Assembly: GCA_002338615.1 (NCBI GenBank)
Contig: DDIS01000085.1
Location: forward strand, 12,244 to 76,243
From: Proteobacteria bacterium UBA1844
GTDB lineage: Bacteria > Pseudomonadota > Gammaproteobacteria > Steroidobacterales > Woeseiaceae
Direction: 5' to 3'
DNA length: 64,000 nucleotides
Program-made: the position numbers and the translations under genes
Part shown: piece by piece, positions 45,453 through 54,743 of the stretch
How the letters are laid out: each line of letters opens with the position of its first letter
Numbering within the stretch: position 1 is the first letter of the stretch
Notes under the pieces: generated by a model
What the model was told of the DNA's origin: nothing
Seen by the model: the letters and a program-made list of their open reading frames with translations, nothing else
Databases searched by the model: none

Positions 45453-46193
45453 ATGATAATTATTGAAACTATTTCGTTCAATTTTTGCTCTCCGCGGCGC
45501 GTTGCCGTTTGCGTCTTGCTCACGCTGATTAGTGCCTGTGCGCAACCCGTTGTTATGCCCGAGCAGCAAGCGCTGCCGCCATTGCCAGACAGGGGCTATG
45601 ACGAAGGAGAGCTTTCCGGTTCGACACAGTATCGGATCGATCCAGGTCAGTCCTTCGTCCTGGTGCATGTTGGGCGTGCCGGCACAATGAAAAGCCTTGG
45701 ACATGATCACGCGGTTGCGAGCGAAAATGTCGAGGGACGGGTGTTGTTGCGCGAAGGGCTCGCAGGTTCGATCGCCGATTTGCAGGTGCCGCTCAAGCTG
45801 TTGCTTGTCGATGACGCTCGCTATCGACAGCAACTTGGCCTGGACCCCGACGTTTCCGAGTCTGCCAGCGCCGGAACATACAGCAATATGCAGTCGAAAG
45901 TTCTGGAAACAATGCTGTTCCCTGTTGCTGAGCTACACGCAGACTTTGTCTCGGGTGACACGCAAAACGCAATTCTCGATATCACCCTTGGTTTGCACGG
46001 TACCAGCGCGCACTACCAGGTTCCGGTGGTGCTTGATATTTCGCCGAGCGAACTCGTTGCGAGCGGAGAATTCGTTATCAAGCACGCTGATTTTGCCATG
46101 ACTGCATTCAGCGCATTGGGTGGAGCGTTGCGCGTTGCTGAAGATATTCCAATCCAGTTCAGAATATCGGCACGTGCAGTGGCAATGCCATAA
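45453..46193 (+). CDS. YceI-family lipoprotein
   Basis: 246 residues from ATG 45453 (GTG at 45426 is an alternative). Lipoprotein signal VAVCVLLTLISAC. The body is a YceI barrel (YRIDPGQSFVLVHVGRAGTM, LDITLGLHGTSAHYQVPV, GEFVIKHADFAMTAFSALGGAL). YceI proteins are lipocalin-like and bind isoprenoid or other lipids in the periplasm. Divergent from the ABC operon across about 130 nt. Confidence 0.87.
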   Translation: MIIIETISFNFCSPRRVAVCVLLTLISACAQPVVMPEQQALPPLPDRGYDEGELSGSTQYRIDPGQSFVLVHVGRAGTMKSLGHDHAVASENVEGRVLLREGLAGSIADLQVPLKLLLVDDARYRQQLGLDPDVSESASAGTYSNMQSKVLETMLFPVAELHADFVSGDTQNAILDITLGLHGTSAHYQVPVVLDISPSELVASGEFVIKHADFAMTAFSALGGALRVAEDIPIQFRISARAVAMP

Positions 46194-46298
46194 CCGGCAG
46201 GTTGCGTCTCGCATTGCGGCGAGCCTGCTGAATGCTGGTGCGATGCGTGTTGCCGGAAATTTTGCCAGCAGTTCTGCAACGTTCATTGCTGTCCCTGC

Positions 46299-48056
46299 CT
46301 AGCGTTCGTAAACCACCTCGCCATTCACAATCGTCATGAGGATGCGGCCATTGAGAAGGTCAGCCGGGCTGTCGTCGGCGAGCACGAACGGATCGATGTC
46401 CATGACGGTAAGGTCGGCCCAGCGACCTGGTTTGATGATGCCGGTTTCATGTTCTCGGAAGCTGGCGAAAGCCGACCAGTCTGTGTAGGCGCGTACCGCT
46501 TCTTCGGCGTTGACGGCTTCGTTTGTAAACCAGCCGCCCTCGGGCTGCAGGTTCTTGTCCTGGCGAGTGATGGCGGAGTGCAGGCCATAGAATATGCTGT
46601 GATCCGAACCCGGGTTGTCGGAGTTAAATGTCATCGCCGCGCCGCTTTTGCGCAAGGAACGCCAGGCGTAGGCGCCTTTGATGCGTTCCGGCCCGATGCG
46701 CTGTTCCGCCCATGCCTTGTCTTCCATCGCATGTGGCGGCTCCATCGATGCATTAAAGCCGAGTTTCGCGATACGGGGGAGGTCATCAGGGTGCAAGACC
46801 TGGGCGTGTTCGATGCGGTGACGCAGCTTTCCGGTTTGCGGTTCGTCGTCAATGATACGTTCGAGAATATTCATGGCTTCGCGGTTGCCTGCATCCCCGA
46901 TAGCATGAATCGCGATCTGGAATCCGGCGTTCATGGCATCGGCCGTAAGTGCCTCGTTGAAGCCGTAGCCATCACCACTGATGCCGCGGTGCCCTGGCAT
47001 GTCCGTGTAATCATTTAGCATGCGTGCGCCACGCGAGCCGAGGGCTCCGTCGTAATAGGCTTTGACAGTGCGCGTTACCAGCATGCTGTCGCTATCTTTG
47101 TCGGGGCCCTGTGCAATCCATTTTCGAACCAGGTCTTCATCGCGCAGCGACAACATTGCGTACACGCGTATTGGTAATTGGCCACTGTCTTCGAGTGCTT
47201 GCAGTATGTCCATTTCGCGGCTCGGCAGGCCGGCGTCGTGGATCGCCACGTAGCCATCTTGTGCCATCCTGTTCAGTCCGAGCAGCACCTGGCGCTTGAG
47301 GTCCGCGTCCGTTGCTTCCGGCATTCTGCTGCGCAGTACCTCGACAGCACGATTGATAAAGAGTCCGTTCGGCTCGCCGTCTACACCCAGTTGCATTTCG
47401 CCGCCGACCGGAACCGGTGTTGCCGCGGTGATACCCGTCGCGTCGAGTGCAGCCTGGTTGCACCAGTCGGCAAAGCCATGCAAGCCACGCATGAAGACCG
47501 GATGATCGGGAACGGCTTCGCTCAAGAGTCCCTTGTCGGGATAGCGATCGGCCCATGCACCTTCGTCCCAGCCGAGGCCAATTATCCACTCACCTTTCGG
47601 GATCGCCTTTGCGCGTTCGGCAATCAGGGCGACTGCATCTTGTTCAGTCCTTGCGCTGACCAGGCTAATGCGATCGATTTGTTCCCCAAGTTCGAATACA
47701 TGCGTGTGCGAATCAACTAAACCCGGTATGACGGTTGCGCCCGCAAGGTCGACGACGCGGCTCAGGTCATTCTCGTAAGCGAGTGCTTCCTGGTTCTCGC
47801 CAACGAATGCGATGGAACCTCCGGCAACAACAACCGCCTGCGCATCAGGATGCCAACCGAGTTTATCGTGCGGTGCACCCGGGCGGACGCTGCCGTCTGG
47901 CGCCGCGTCGGGCCAGTCCAGAGTGTAGACACGGGCGTTGGTCAGTATCAGGTTGGCTTCGTTGGTATTGGACGGTTTCCCGGAACAGGCTGCAATCAGG
48001 GTGCTGAGCAACAGTATCGCCGCGCGGCGCGCGAGGAGATTTTCTAGACGGCGCAT
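46299..48056 (-). CDS. YtcJ-like amidohydrolase lipoprotein
   Basis: 585 residues from ATG 48056; the longer frame to 48170 would run into the bactofilin gene. Lipoprotein leader ending STLIAACSG. Amidohydrolase_3 fold: VIPGLVDSHTHVFEL (HxH metal site), AIHAIGDAGNREAMN, HRIEHAQVL and TFNSDNPGSDHS. Relatives include N-substituted formamide and exoenzyme-type amidohydrolases; no natural substrate is known. Unrelated in detail to the COG3618 paralogues of the first 27 kb. Lies 80 nt downstream of the bactofilin pair on the same strand. Confidence 0.85.
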   Translation of the reverse strand: MRRLENLLARRAAILLLSTLIAACSGKPSNTNEANLILTNARVYTLDWPDAAPDGSVRPGAPHDKLGWHPDAQAVVVAGGSIAFVGENQEALAYENDLSRVVDLAGATVIPGLVDSHTHVFELGEQIDRISLVSARTEQDAVALIAERAKAIPKGEWIIGLGWDEGAWADRYPDKGLLSEAVPDHPVFMRGLHGFADWCNQAALDATGITAATPVPVGGEMQLGVDGEPNGLFINRAVEVLRSRMPEATDADLKRQVLLGLNRMAQDGYVAIHDAGLPSREMDILQALEDSGQLPIRVYAMLSLRDEDLVRKWIAQGPDKDSDSMLVTRTVKAYYDGALGSRGARMLNDYTDMPGHRGISGDGYGFNEALTADAMNAGFQIAIHAIGDAGNREAMNILERIIDDEPQTGKLRHRIEHAQVLHPDDLPRIAKLGFNASMEPPHAMEDKAWAEQRIGPERIKGAYAWRSLRKSGAAMTFNSDNPGSDHSIFYGLHSAITRQDKNLQPEGGWFTNEAVNAEEAVRAYTDWSAFASFREHETGIIKPGRWADLTVMDIDPFVLADDSPADLLNGRILMTIVNGEVVYER

Positions 48057-48136
48057 GAGGGCCCTCTGGTTGAATGTTGATTTTGTCGGTACAGACCAGC
48101 GCTTCGCCGTTATCGGCAACAAGCGAGTAAGCGTGT

Positions 48137-48556
48137 TCAGCGCGTTTCGGCCCGCCCGATGCAACCGCAAAGTACGGCATGTTCGAGGTTTGTGCCGTCC
48201 TCTACCCGCAATTCGCGGGAGGAAATGATGCCACTGATTCTCGCCGTACGGCGTACGAAAATAGTGCCACTGCCCTGGACATCGCCCTCAAGTTCACCAG
48301 CAATGTCGGCCGTGTCACTCCAGACACTTGCCCGGACATGTGCAAAAGTGCCAATCGACAGGTTTTTCGCACCTTCTATTCTGCTGCCCTCGAACGTCCC
48401 TTCGATAATCAGGTCTTCGTCAAGCGACAACTCACCGCGCATGACGAGGCTTGCGCCGATAATTGATGGTCCGTAATCACTGCGCTTTGCTGACGCTCGC
48501 GGCGTAATTTCAGCTTCCGGACTGCCGCTCGGAGTGACCGTTCGATCAGGATCCAC
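48137..48556 (-). CDS. Bactofilin (polymer-forming cytoskeletal protein)
   Basis: 139 residues. The beta-helix core of bactofilins is seen as IIGASLVMRGELSLDEDLIIEGTFEG, with repeated hydrophobic/gly turns (AHVRASVWSDTADIAGELEG, TARISGIISSRELRVEDG). Bactofilins polymerise without nucleotide and shape the cell or place envelope enzymes. Overlaps the preceding bactofilin gene by 11 nt, so the two are translated as a pair. Confidence 0.88.
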   Translation of the reverse strand: MDPDRTVTPSGSPEAEITPRASAKRSDYGPSIIGASLVMRGELSLDEDLIIEGTFEGSRIEGAKNLSIGTFAHVRASVWSDTADIAGELEGDVQGSGTIFVRRTARISGIISSRELRVEDGTNLEHAVLCGCIGRAETR

Positions 48557-49064
48557 CGGTATTGGCTTGAGTGGTCGAGCCGGCGAAGTTCAGGTTAGCG
48601 CGCTTCAGCGCTTCCTTTTTGACCGTCATGTTGCTCGGGCTGGTTTCCATCGCGCTATTTTTTTTGGTGCCCATGTCGACCATGCCGGAAAAATTGGCCC
48701 CGTCTTCCATCACGATACGCGGCGAGTAAATATTGCCAATAACGGCCGCGGTCTTGTGCAGACGCACGATCTCATCGCCACGAACATCGCCTTCGACCTG
48801 CCCAAGAATTTCCACGATCTTGGCGTGAATGTCGGCTCGTACGCGACCTTCTTTGCCGATCGTAAGATTCTTGTCCTGGTGTGCGATCGTGCCTTCGATC
48901 TGGCCTTCGATGACCAGGTCTTCATTGGCCGACAATTCGCCTTTAAACCTTAAGGTCGGGCCGATGACGGAAACATTGCGCTTGCGCACATCGGGGTCCG
49001 GCATTTTGGGTGGCTTTGCAGTGACGACCTCGGCTTCTTGTTCCTCGCTCTTTTTTCTGAACAT
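48546..49064 (-). CDS. Bactofilin (polymer-forming cytoskeletal protein), first of pair
   Basis: 172 residues with a disordered, charged N-terminus (FRKKSEEQEAEVVTAKPPKM) and the bactofilin core (VIGPTLRFKGELSANEDLVIEGQIEG, RVRADIHAKIVEILGQVEGD, SPRIVMEDGANFSGMVDMG). The C-terminal tail is polar and unstructured. Two paralogues in one operon may co-polymerise. Divergent from the NB-ARC regulator across about 290 nt, in which I see no other feature. Confidence 0.9.
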   Translation of the reverse strand: MFRKKSEEQEAEVVTAKPPKMPDPDVRKRNVSVIGPTLRFKGELSANEDLVIEGQIEGTIAHQDKNLTIGKEGRVRADIHAKIVEILGQVEGDVRGDEIVRLHKTAAVIGNIYSPRIVMEDGANFSGMVDMGTKKNSAMETSPSNMTVKKEALKRANLNFAGSTTQANTGGS

Positions 49065-49351
49065 CTACGTTGCTCCTGGCAGGCGGTTGGTGTTGTCGCT
49101 CTATTTATGGTCCGCTTTTCTTGTCTTGCTACAGAATAGCCTACTTTTTGCCCGCCGAAACCGGCAGATTATGAATAATCACGTGTTTTCGACATTCAAT
49201 CAGGATAATCAACAAATAATTGTACAAATGCTTCACTTCATCGGGATTTCGTGGCTGTCCTGAATCGGTGGGTGTCCTTTTTGCCGCCTTGGCGGGCGTG
49301 ACGCCCTATAATTGTTGGCAACGACAGGCCGGCAATATGGAAAGGTTGCAC

Positions 49352-51985
49352 ATGAGTGAGCAGCACATGCCGCGCGGTGAGCCGTCACCGGCCGCCGTGC
49401 GCGAGGCCTTGCAGCGTATCCTTTTGCACGGGCCGTTCGACCGCTCGCCGGTATTGAGCCGATTCCTGGCGCACGTGGTTGAGCATGTGCTTACCAGCGA
49501 TGCTCCGCCGCTCAAGGAATTCTCTATCGGTCTGGATGTATTCGACCGGCCCGAGACCTTCGACCCACGGCTCGATACCATCGTGCGGGTGCAAGCGCGC
49601 CGGCTGCGCGACGCCCTGTCGCGGTACTACCGCGATGCGGGCCGGCACGACAAAGTTCGGCTGGACATGCGCAAGGGCCAGTACGGTATCCATGCCCGCT
49701 TCGCTGAAATTTCCAGTGACGATGGGCCAGCCAGCGAGACTACCGCGCAAACGCAAGGTGACAGGCCGCGCTCGGGAACGAGCTTGCCGGTTGCACGTAA
49801 TGCCCTGGTGGGCCGCGAGGCCGAACTTGCAGCGCTCGCCGGCAAGCTGATCGATGCGGATACGCGGTTGCTGTCCATCACTGGTGTGGGCGGCTCGGGC
49901 AAGACGCGCCTGGCTCTCGCGCTCGCCGAGCGGCTGCACAACTCGTTTCCAGGCGGCGTGCTGTTTCTCGATCTTTCCGTGGTAACCGAGCGCGAGGTAC
50001 TCACCGGCGTACTGGCAGATGTATTCGAGGTGCGCCGCACTGACGGGAGAACGCTTGAGCAGGCGCTTGCCGATCGCGTGCGCGCCTCGATATCCGGACC
50101 TGTATTGCTGGTACTCGACAACATGGAAGGCGTGATTGAGGGAGCTGACGTACTGGGTGCGCTGCTGGATTCAAGTGCAATGGTTACGGTACTGGTGACG
50201 AGCCGGATTGCTCTCAGCCTGTATGGCGAGATCGAGTTTCCACTGGCGCCGCTGGCGGTGCCGGAACAGGACGGGCAGTACGACAGGTCAAGCCTTGCCG
50301 AAGTACCGTCGGTAAAACTGTTTCTCATGCGAGCCGCCGCGGCCAATCCGCGCGCGGAGCTCGTGCGCGATCTGGACGCCCTGGCCGAACTGTGCGTGCG
50401 CCTGGACGGTTTGCCGCTGGCAATCGAGCTGGTTGCCGCGCAGGCTGGTACCTTGTCGCTGCCGCAGATGCTGAAGCGTTTCACCGGCCATCTGGATCTG
50501 CCGCAAAACCCCGCCCGCGATGCGCCGTCTCGTCAACGCACACTGCGCCGGGTCATTGATTCGAGCTACGAACTGCTGGATGAGCCGGCCCGTATCGCAC
50601 TGAGGCGGCTGACCGTTTTCGCGGGCGGCTTTACCCTGGAGGCCGCAGAAGCAGTGGCTGATGCGACAGGCGATCTCGGCAGCGAATTGTTGCCAGCCAT
50701 TAACAGCCTGGTGGCTATGGGCCTCGTGTATTTTCGCGGAGACGAAGTCGAACCTCGCTTCGCGATGCTTGAGACCCTGCGTACCTACGGTACCGAACGC
50801 CTCAATGCCAGCGACGAAACCGACACCACGCACAAGGCGCATGCGGCCTATTTCGTGGTGCTGGCCGAGGAGGGTGTCGGCAAGCTCGATCGCGGGCTTC
50901 GTGACGCCTGGCTCACGCGCTGTGACCAGGAGCAGGACAATTTTCGCCAGGCGATTCGCTACTTGTTGCGTTATGGCCCGCATCGCTGGGCCTTGCGCCT
51001 GGGGCATGTCCTGTTCATGTATTGGGAGCGCCGGGAGAAAATACTCGAGGCGCGGCGCCTGCTCGAAGCCATCACTGCGGCCGTGCCGGTCGAAACGGAC
51101 AAGGCCCTGTGGGCCAAAGTCAGCAGCTATGTGGCGACGCTTGCATCGTTCCAGGGCGATAGCGTTGAGTCGGATACCAGGTTTTCGCACATGCTGGAGT
51201 TGTACCGGGAGCTCGGTGATACGCGCGGTGAGATTTCGGCGCTGAACGCGCTGGGAATCTGTGCACGCATTCGCGGCGACGAGTCAGCGGCACGAGACTG
51301 GTTGCTGCAAGGCCTTGCGCTGTGCCAGCAGATTGGTGAGCCGAGCGCGATTGCGGCGGCGCTCAGCAACCTGGCCGAGTGCGACCTAAGGCTGGGCAAT
51401 ACCGACGGAGTTGAGGAACTGCTTGACGAGGCACACAATCTTTTTATTGCCGAACACGATCACGTCTCGGCAACCTGGTGCGTCAATCACCTGGGCGACC
51501 TGGCACGTGCCGAAGGCAATTTCGACAAGGCTGCCGAGCAGTATGCGCGGGCCGAATCGGCGTTCCGGCGCCTCGGCGACGCCTGGGGCCTGTCGCGATC
51601 ACTGGCCGACCGTGGTCGGCTCGCAATAGACCGTGGTGATAATGCCGCGGCGGCTGCCTTGCTTCTGGATGCCCTGGCCGGCTTCGAATCACTAAACCAT
51701 CAGCGCGGAATGGCGACGGTGGCCGATAGAATGGCTTCCCTGGCACTTGCCGTTGGTCATCCCGAACTGGTGATTCGTTTGCTGGCAGCCGCCGGGAGCT
51801 GGCGCGCAGCGATCGCGTACTCGGCGCGGCGCGACGACCTCAGTCTTGCGACGCGCCTCTGCGACAAGGTCAGCCCGTATCTGGACAGCGCCAAACTCGA
51901 AGCTTTGCGTGACGAAGGCAGGCGCATGTCCCCGGCCGATGTTGCCGACTGCGTTCGCGGCCTGGCTGGTAGCGCAGAAGACTAA
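49352..51985 (+). CDS. NB-ARC-type ATPase with TPR repeats, putative signalling regulator
   Basis: 877 residues from ATG 49352, behind GGAAAGG; upstream in-frame starts at 49220 and 49337 have no good ribosome site. N-terminus (about 10-125): a conserved module with LSRFLAHVVEHVL, KEFSIGLDVFDRP, FDPRLDTIVRVQARRLRDAL and RKGQYGI, seen at the start of acidobacterial and proteobacterial signalling proteins. Walker A GVGGSGKTRLALA at about 177-190 and VLLVLDNMEGV (Walker B) give a STAND/NB-ARC ATPase, followed by winged-helix-like and TPR repeats (from about 520). No LuxR or other classical HTH was seen. The output partner is unknown. Confidence 0.85.
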   Translation: MSEQHMPRGEPSPAAVREALQRILLHGPFDRSPVLSRFLAHVVEHVLTSDAPPLKEFSIGLDVFDRPETFDPRLDTIVRVQARRLRDALSRYYRDAGRHDKVRLDMRKGQYGIHARFAEISSDDGPASETTAQTQGDRPRSGTSLPVARNALVGREAELAALAGKLIDADTRLLSITGVGGSGKTRLALALAERLHNSFPGGVLFLDLSVVTEREVLTGVLADVFEVRRTDGRTLEQALADRVRASISGPVLLVLDNMEGVIEGADVLGALLDSSAMVTVLVTSRIALSLYGEIEFPLAPLAVPEQDGQYDRSSLAEVPSVKLFLMRAAAANPRAELVRDLDALAELCVRLDGLPLAIELVAAQAGTLSLPQMLKRFTGHLDLPQNPARDAPSRQRTLRRVIDSSYELLDEPARIALRRLTVFAGGFTLEAAEAVADATGDLGSELLPAINSLVAMGLVYFRGDEVEPRFAMLETLRTYGTERLNASDETDTTHKAHAAYFVVLAEEGVGKLDRGLRDAWLTRCDQEQDNFRQAIRYLLRYGPHRWALRLGHVLFMYWERREKILEARRLLEAITAAVPVETDKALWAKVSSYVATLASFQGDSVESDTRFSHMLELYRELGDTRGEISALNALGICARIRGDESAARDWLLQGLALCQQIGEPSAIAAALSNLAECDLRLGNTDGVEELLDEAHNLFIAEHDHVSATWCVNHLGDLARAEGNFDKAAEQYARAESAFRRLGDAWGLSRSLADRGRLAIDRGDNAAAAALLLDALAGFESLNHQRGMATVADRMASLALAVGHPELVIRLLAAAGSWRAAIAYSARRDDLSLATRLCDKVSPYLDSAKLEALRDEGRRMSPADVADCVRGLAGSAED

Positions 51986-51986
51986 G

Positions 51987-52286
51987 TCAGGCCCTGGCCA
52001 ACAGGTCTTCCGGTATGTGCACTCCGTCGGTCATCAGCAGTGAACGGACCGCCGCTACGCGGTCGGCCGGCATGCCGGCCCCGCGAGCGTGGTCACGAAT
52101 CAAGGATTCGTCGGGCGACATGTATATGCAATAAACCTTGTCGTCGGTGACGAAACTGTGGATCCACTGAATCTCGGGACCGAGGTCGTCGAGCGTCGCG
52201 ACGCTGGCGTTGATAGCCGCCTGAAGCTCTTCGGGGCTTTTTTGTCCGGCCCCGGGGATATCGCGCTCAATTACGAAATATGGCAT
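51987..52286 (-). CDS. DUF4242 domain protein
   Basis: 99 residues from ATG 52286, behind GGTGGAGAA. The sequence matches the DUF4242 ferredoxin-like fold (YFVIERDIPGAG, QWIHSFVTDDKVYCIYMSPDES, HARGAGMPADRV). A longer in-frame extension to 52505 is not supported by a ribosome site. Function unknown. Convergent with the NB-ARC gene, the two stops being one base apart. Confidence 0.8.
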   Translation of the reverse strand: MPYFVIERDIPGAGQKSPEELQAAINASVATLDDLGPEIQWIHSFVTDDKVYCIYMSPDESLIRDHARGAGMPADRVAAVRSLLMTDGVHIPEDLLARA

Positions 52287-52417
52287 GAGGGTTCTCCACC
52301 TTGTGTGGCACCTGAACGTGCCTGGGTCAATGGTACGCCGCTGTGCCCGCATCACGAAACAATCTGGCGCGGCCCTGGTCGCACGGGGCGTCAAACCCCG
52401 CACGACCTTGCCTGCGC

Positions 52418-52996
52418 TCAACCGGTCGCGGGCTGGAAGTTCTTGCAGGTCACCGCCGGGTTGTACGGTGCAAATACGCCGGACTTGTTGTTCTTGAAAG
52501 CCCATACGTGCAGCATGTAGTGGGCGGGAAGGCCATACTGATTGGGCGCCCCGGTCAACATCATATGCTGGCCGTCCAGGATTGCGGGTGTTCCGACACC
52601 GTTCTTCGCTTCCCAGGCCTCCTTGATGACGAGGTACTCCACTGCGACCAGACGCATCTTGCCCCAGCGGTTCGGCTCGTACACCAGCAGTTCGGGAGTT
52701 GTGGCATCCAAAGCGCCGTCACCGACAAGATCGAACCGGGCATAGTGGATCCCCATCGCGCCGCCATTGGGGCCGCTTACACAGCCGCTAGCCGGCAAAT
52801 AACCGTCCCCAATTGCCGTGTCGATATTTTTGTACCTGGAGGCCCAATCCAGCACCGTTCTAACGAGGCCCACGGCATTGTGGTTGAACTTGGCGGCCTC
52901 AGCCTGGTTTCCTTGTTGGCCGTCACCCGCAAGCACATGTCCCGACGCGCACAAAACCAATACGGCCGAACTTAACGCAACTTTTTTTACATACAT
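52418..52996 (-). CDS. Small secreted protein of unknown function
   Basis: 192 residues. Signal peptide VKKVALSSAVLVLCASGHVLAG. The mature part contains conserved-looking stretches (YARFDLVGDGALDATTPELL, YEPNRWGKMRLVAVEYLV, MMLTGAPNQYGLPAHYMLHV, HVWAFKNNKSGVFAPYNPAV) and two Cys that could pair (residues 72 and 185 or so). I recognise no enzyme family; homologues appear to be widespread uncharacterised exported proteins. ATG 52996 follows a weak ribosome site. Confidence 0.7.
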   Translation of the reverse strand: MYVKKVALSSAVLVLCASGHVLAGDGQQGNQAEAAKFNHNAVGLVRTVLDWASRYKNIDTAIGDGYLPASGCVSGPNGGAMGIHYARFDLVGDGALDATTPELLVYEPNRWGKMRLVAVEYLVIKEAWEAKNGVGTPAILDGQHMMLTGAPNQYGLPAHYMLHVWAFKNNKSGVFAPYNPAVTCKNFQPATG

Positions 52997-53170
52997 GATC
53001 AGTCCCCTGTCTATGGTCTGGTTTTTTTAAGTCCACGCCCCGGCTCAGATCGCCAGGGCTCGCACCCAGTCCAGGCGCCCTCAGGTCCTTGCTCGCAAGG
53101 CGTCCGGAGACCGGAGTGGGTTTGACGTCATACTGATGCGCGACGGGAAGACACGGAAGTGACAGGGTCC

Positions 53171-53187
53171 GTTTCACCGTGAAACGC
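53171..53187. promoter_or_regulatory. 17-nt palindromic site
   Basis: CGTTTCAC-C-GTGAAACG, perfect arms of 8 nt around one central base, in the 298-nt gap between the secreted-protein gene and the metallophosphatase gene. It could be an operator. No known regulator is assigned. Confidence 0.35.
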
Positions 53188-53294
53188 GGTTTGGCCTGCC
53201 GAGAGCAATGAAGCGGCGCGGGCGCGCTCCTGGCGGCTGCTAATGGGAGATCAAGCGTAATACTGGCACAGGCGCTCTGGCCAGAATCTTCGCA

Positions 53295-54584
53295 TTACGG
53301 TTTCAGGTTATTGTCACCCGACCGACGTGAAAACTCATACTCGAAGACGTTCGTAATGTCAGAGCCGCCTTCATCAGGCACGGACATCATCGTCAGTTGA
53401 GCCTTATCGCCCTCAAGCGCAAGGTAGGAAAAACCCCATACCATCCCTTGGGCGAAGACAGACTTGTGTTCCGGATACTTTTCATTTTGGTGTCGCATGA
53501 AGTTTGTATTCAGTGGCCGCTGTTTGGACGCTGCACCGGACAGAATTTCGACCAGTGGCTTTTGTGTGGGTGAACCCAGGGTTTCGGCACAAGAGTCGGT
53601 ATGAATCTCAAGCGTGTGTTCATGCCCCACAATGTAAGCGTCGGCATAGCGGCACATTGCTGGCAACAAGAGTTCCCGCAATACACGAGCCTGCTCGAAT
53701 TTACTGCCGGAGGACGACCAGATCGGGTGGTGGGCAACGACAAACTTCCAGCGTGCTGTTGATTTCTTCAATGCCTCTTCGAGCCATTGCGGTTGGCTCT
53801 TCTCGGCCCCTGTCAGTGGTTGAACGTGGTAGTCGGGCACTTCGATATTGCCGAGTGAGCCCTCAGATCCATCTTCATTGAGCGTATCTTCGCGTACCGG
53901 AACCGATGCAAGAAGCATGCTCGTGTCAATGATGAACAATTCAACGTCGCCGTTGGTGCCGGCCGGCCTGACGGAATAATATGGCCCGTCCATGTAGAAG
54001 CCTGGCTCTTGTTCCAGGTATTCAATCTGGGCGAATCCGCCTGCTCGCGATGTTTCCCAGTCGTGGTTGCCGAGCGTCACATAGGTCTTGTACGAGGTCG
54101 GCGACCTGACCATGTTGCCAAATGGAATTTCGAGCATGTCCCTGAATCGCTGTGCGTCATCGACGCCGTCAGCGCCAAGGGTCGCGCCGGAGGGATAGAT
54201 ATTGTCGCCAACCAGAATGCCAAAATCGCAAACAGCCGTATGGTTGCAATAGTCAGACATCGCTTTGGCAACATCCTGCATGCCTGACGCGGGCACAACG
54301 CCACCCGTCACTGGTGATTCCATGAACGGCCTCGCTTTGAATTCATCCGGAGGGCGACGATCTTCGAGCCATTCCTGCCATTCCGACTCCAGGTACTGCT
54401 CTTTGGTAAACAGGTCTTCGAAGTCGTCCTGATCCGGATAGTTGGGATGGTTGCCGCTGTCTCCAAAAATCAGTATGCCGGTACGAAAGTCATCGGCGGT
54501 CTCTCCTTGTGGTGTCGTTGCCTGGTTAGTGCAGGCGGACAGGGCGCCCAGGCTGAGCAGGCAAAGCAGGGTAACTCGTGTCAT
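53295..54584 (-). CDS. Secreted calcineurin-like metallophosphatase (lipoprotein)
   Basis: 429 residues from ATG 54584, where a lipoprotein signal begins (LLCLLSLGALSAC). Metal-site motifs of the purple-acid-phosphatase-like fold: FGDSGNH, VGDNIYP, TLGNHDWE, VAHHPIWS and VGHEHTLEIH. It should remove phosphate from esters at the outer side of the inner membrane or at the outer membrane. Divergent from the phytase gene, so a joint role in phytate or inositol-phosphate use is likely (inference). Upstream in-frame codons to 54725 lack a signal and a ribosome site. Confidence 0.85.
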   Translation of the reverse strand: MTRVTLLCLLSLGALSACTNQATTPQGETADDFRTGILIFGDSGNHPNYPDQDDFEDLFTKEQYLESEWQEWLEDRRPPDEFKARPFMESPVTGGVVPASGMQDVAKAMSDYCNHTAVCDFGILVGDNIYPSGATLGADGVDDAQRFRDMLEIPFGNMVRSPTSYKTYVTLGNHDWETSRAGGFAQIEYLEQEPGFYMDGPYYSVRPAGTNGDVELFIIDTSMLLASVPVREDTLNEDGSEGSLGNIEVPDYHVQPLTGAEKSQPQWLEEALKKSTARWKFVVAHHPIWSSSGSKFEQARVLRELLLPAMCRYADAYIVGHEHTLEIHTDSCAETLGSPTQKPLVEILSGAASKQRPLNTNFMRHQNEKYPEHKSVFAQGMVWGFSYLALEGDKAQLTMMSVPDEGGSDITNVFEYEFSRRSGDNNLKP

Positions 54585-54629
54585 TTTCAGGGATCCTGTG
54601 TGGTTCGGGGTGCTACACATGCAACTTGG

Positions 54630-54645
54630 AATAGAAATTTCTATT
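54630..54645. promoter_or_regulatory. 16-nt perfect palindrome in divergent intergenic region
   Basis: AATAGAAATTTCTATT is identical to its reverse complement. It sits in the 159-nt gap between the metallophosphatase gene (-) and the phytase gene (+), the place expected for an operator shared by both. No Pho box could be recognised with confidence. Confidence 0.5.
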
Positions 54646-54743
54646 ATAGACAAAGTTAGAAAATTTATTTCATTTTCTGCGATAATCGTCAGCGAAGCGA
54701 CTTGACGATGTCGGACGCAAACCAATTGTATAGGTAATTTTGT

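Noticed and set aside
48057..48170. Longer N-terminus for the YtcJ-like lipoprotein
   Set aside because: It would run into the bactofilin gene, and the lipoprotein signal begins at 48056.
49627..51190. Two long - strand open frames inside the NB-ARC gene
   Set aside because: Typical shadow frames in GC-rich coding DNA; no ribosome site and no recognisable domain.
52287..52505. N-terminal extension of the DUF4242 protein
   Set aside because: It overlaps the neighbouring secreted-protein gene and lacks a ribosome site; the family domain begins at the ATG at 52286.
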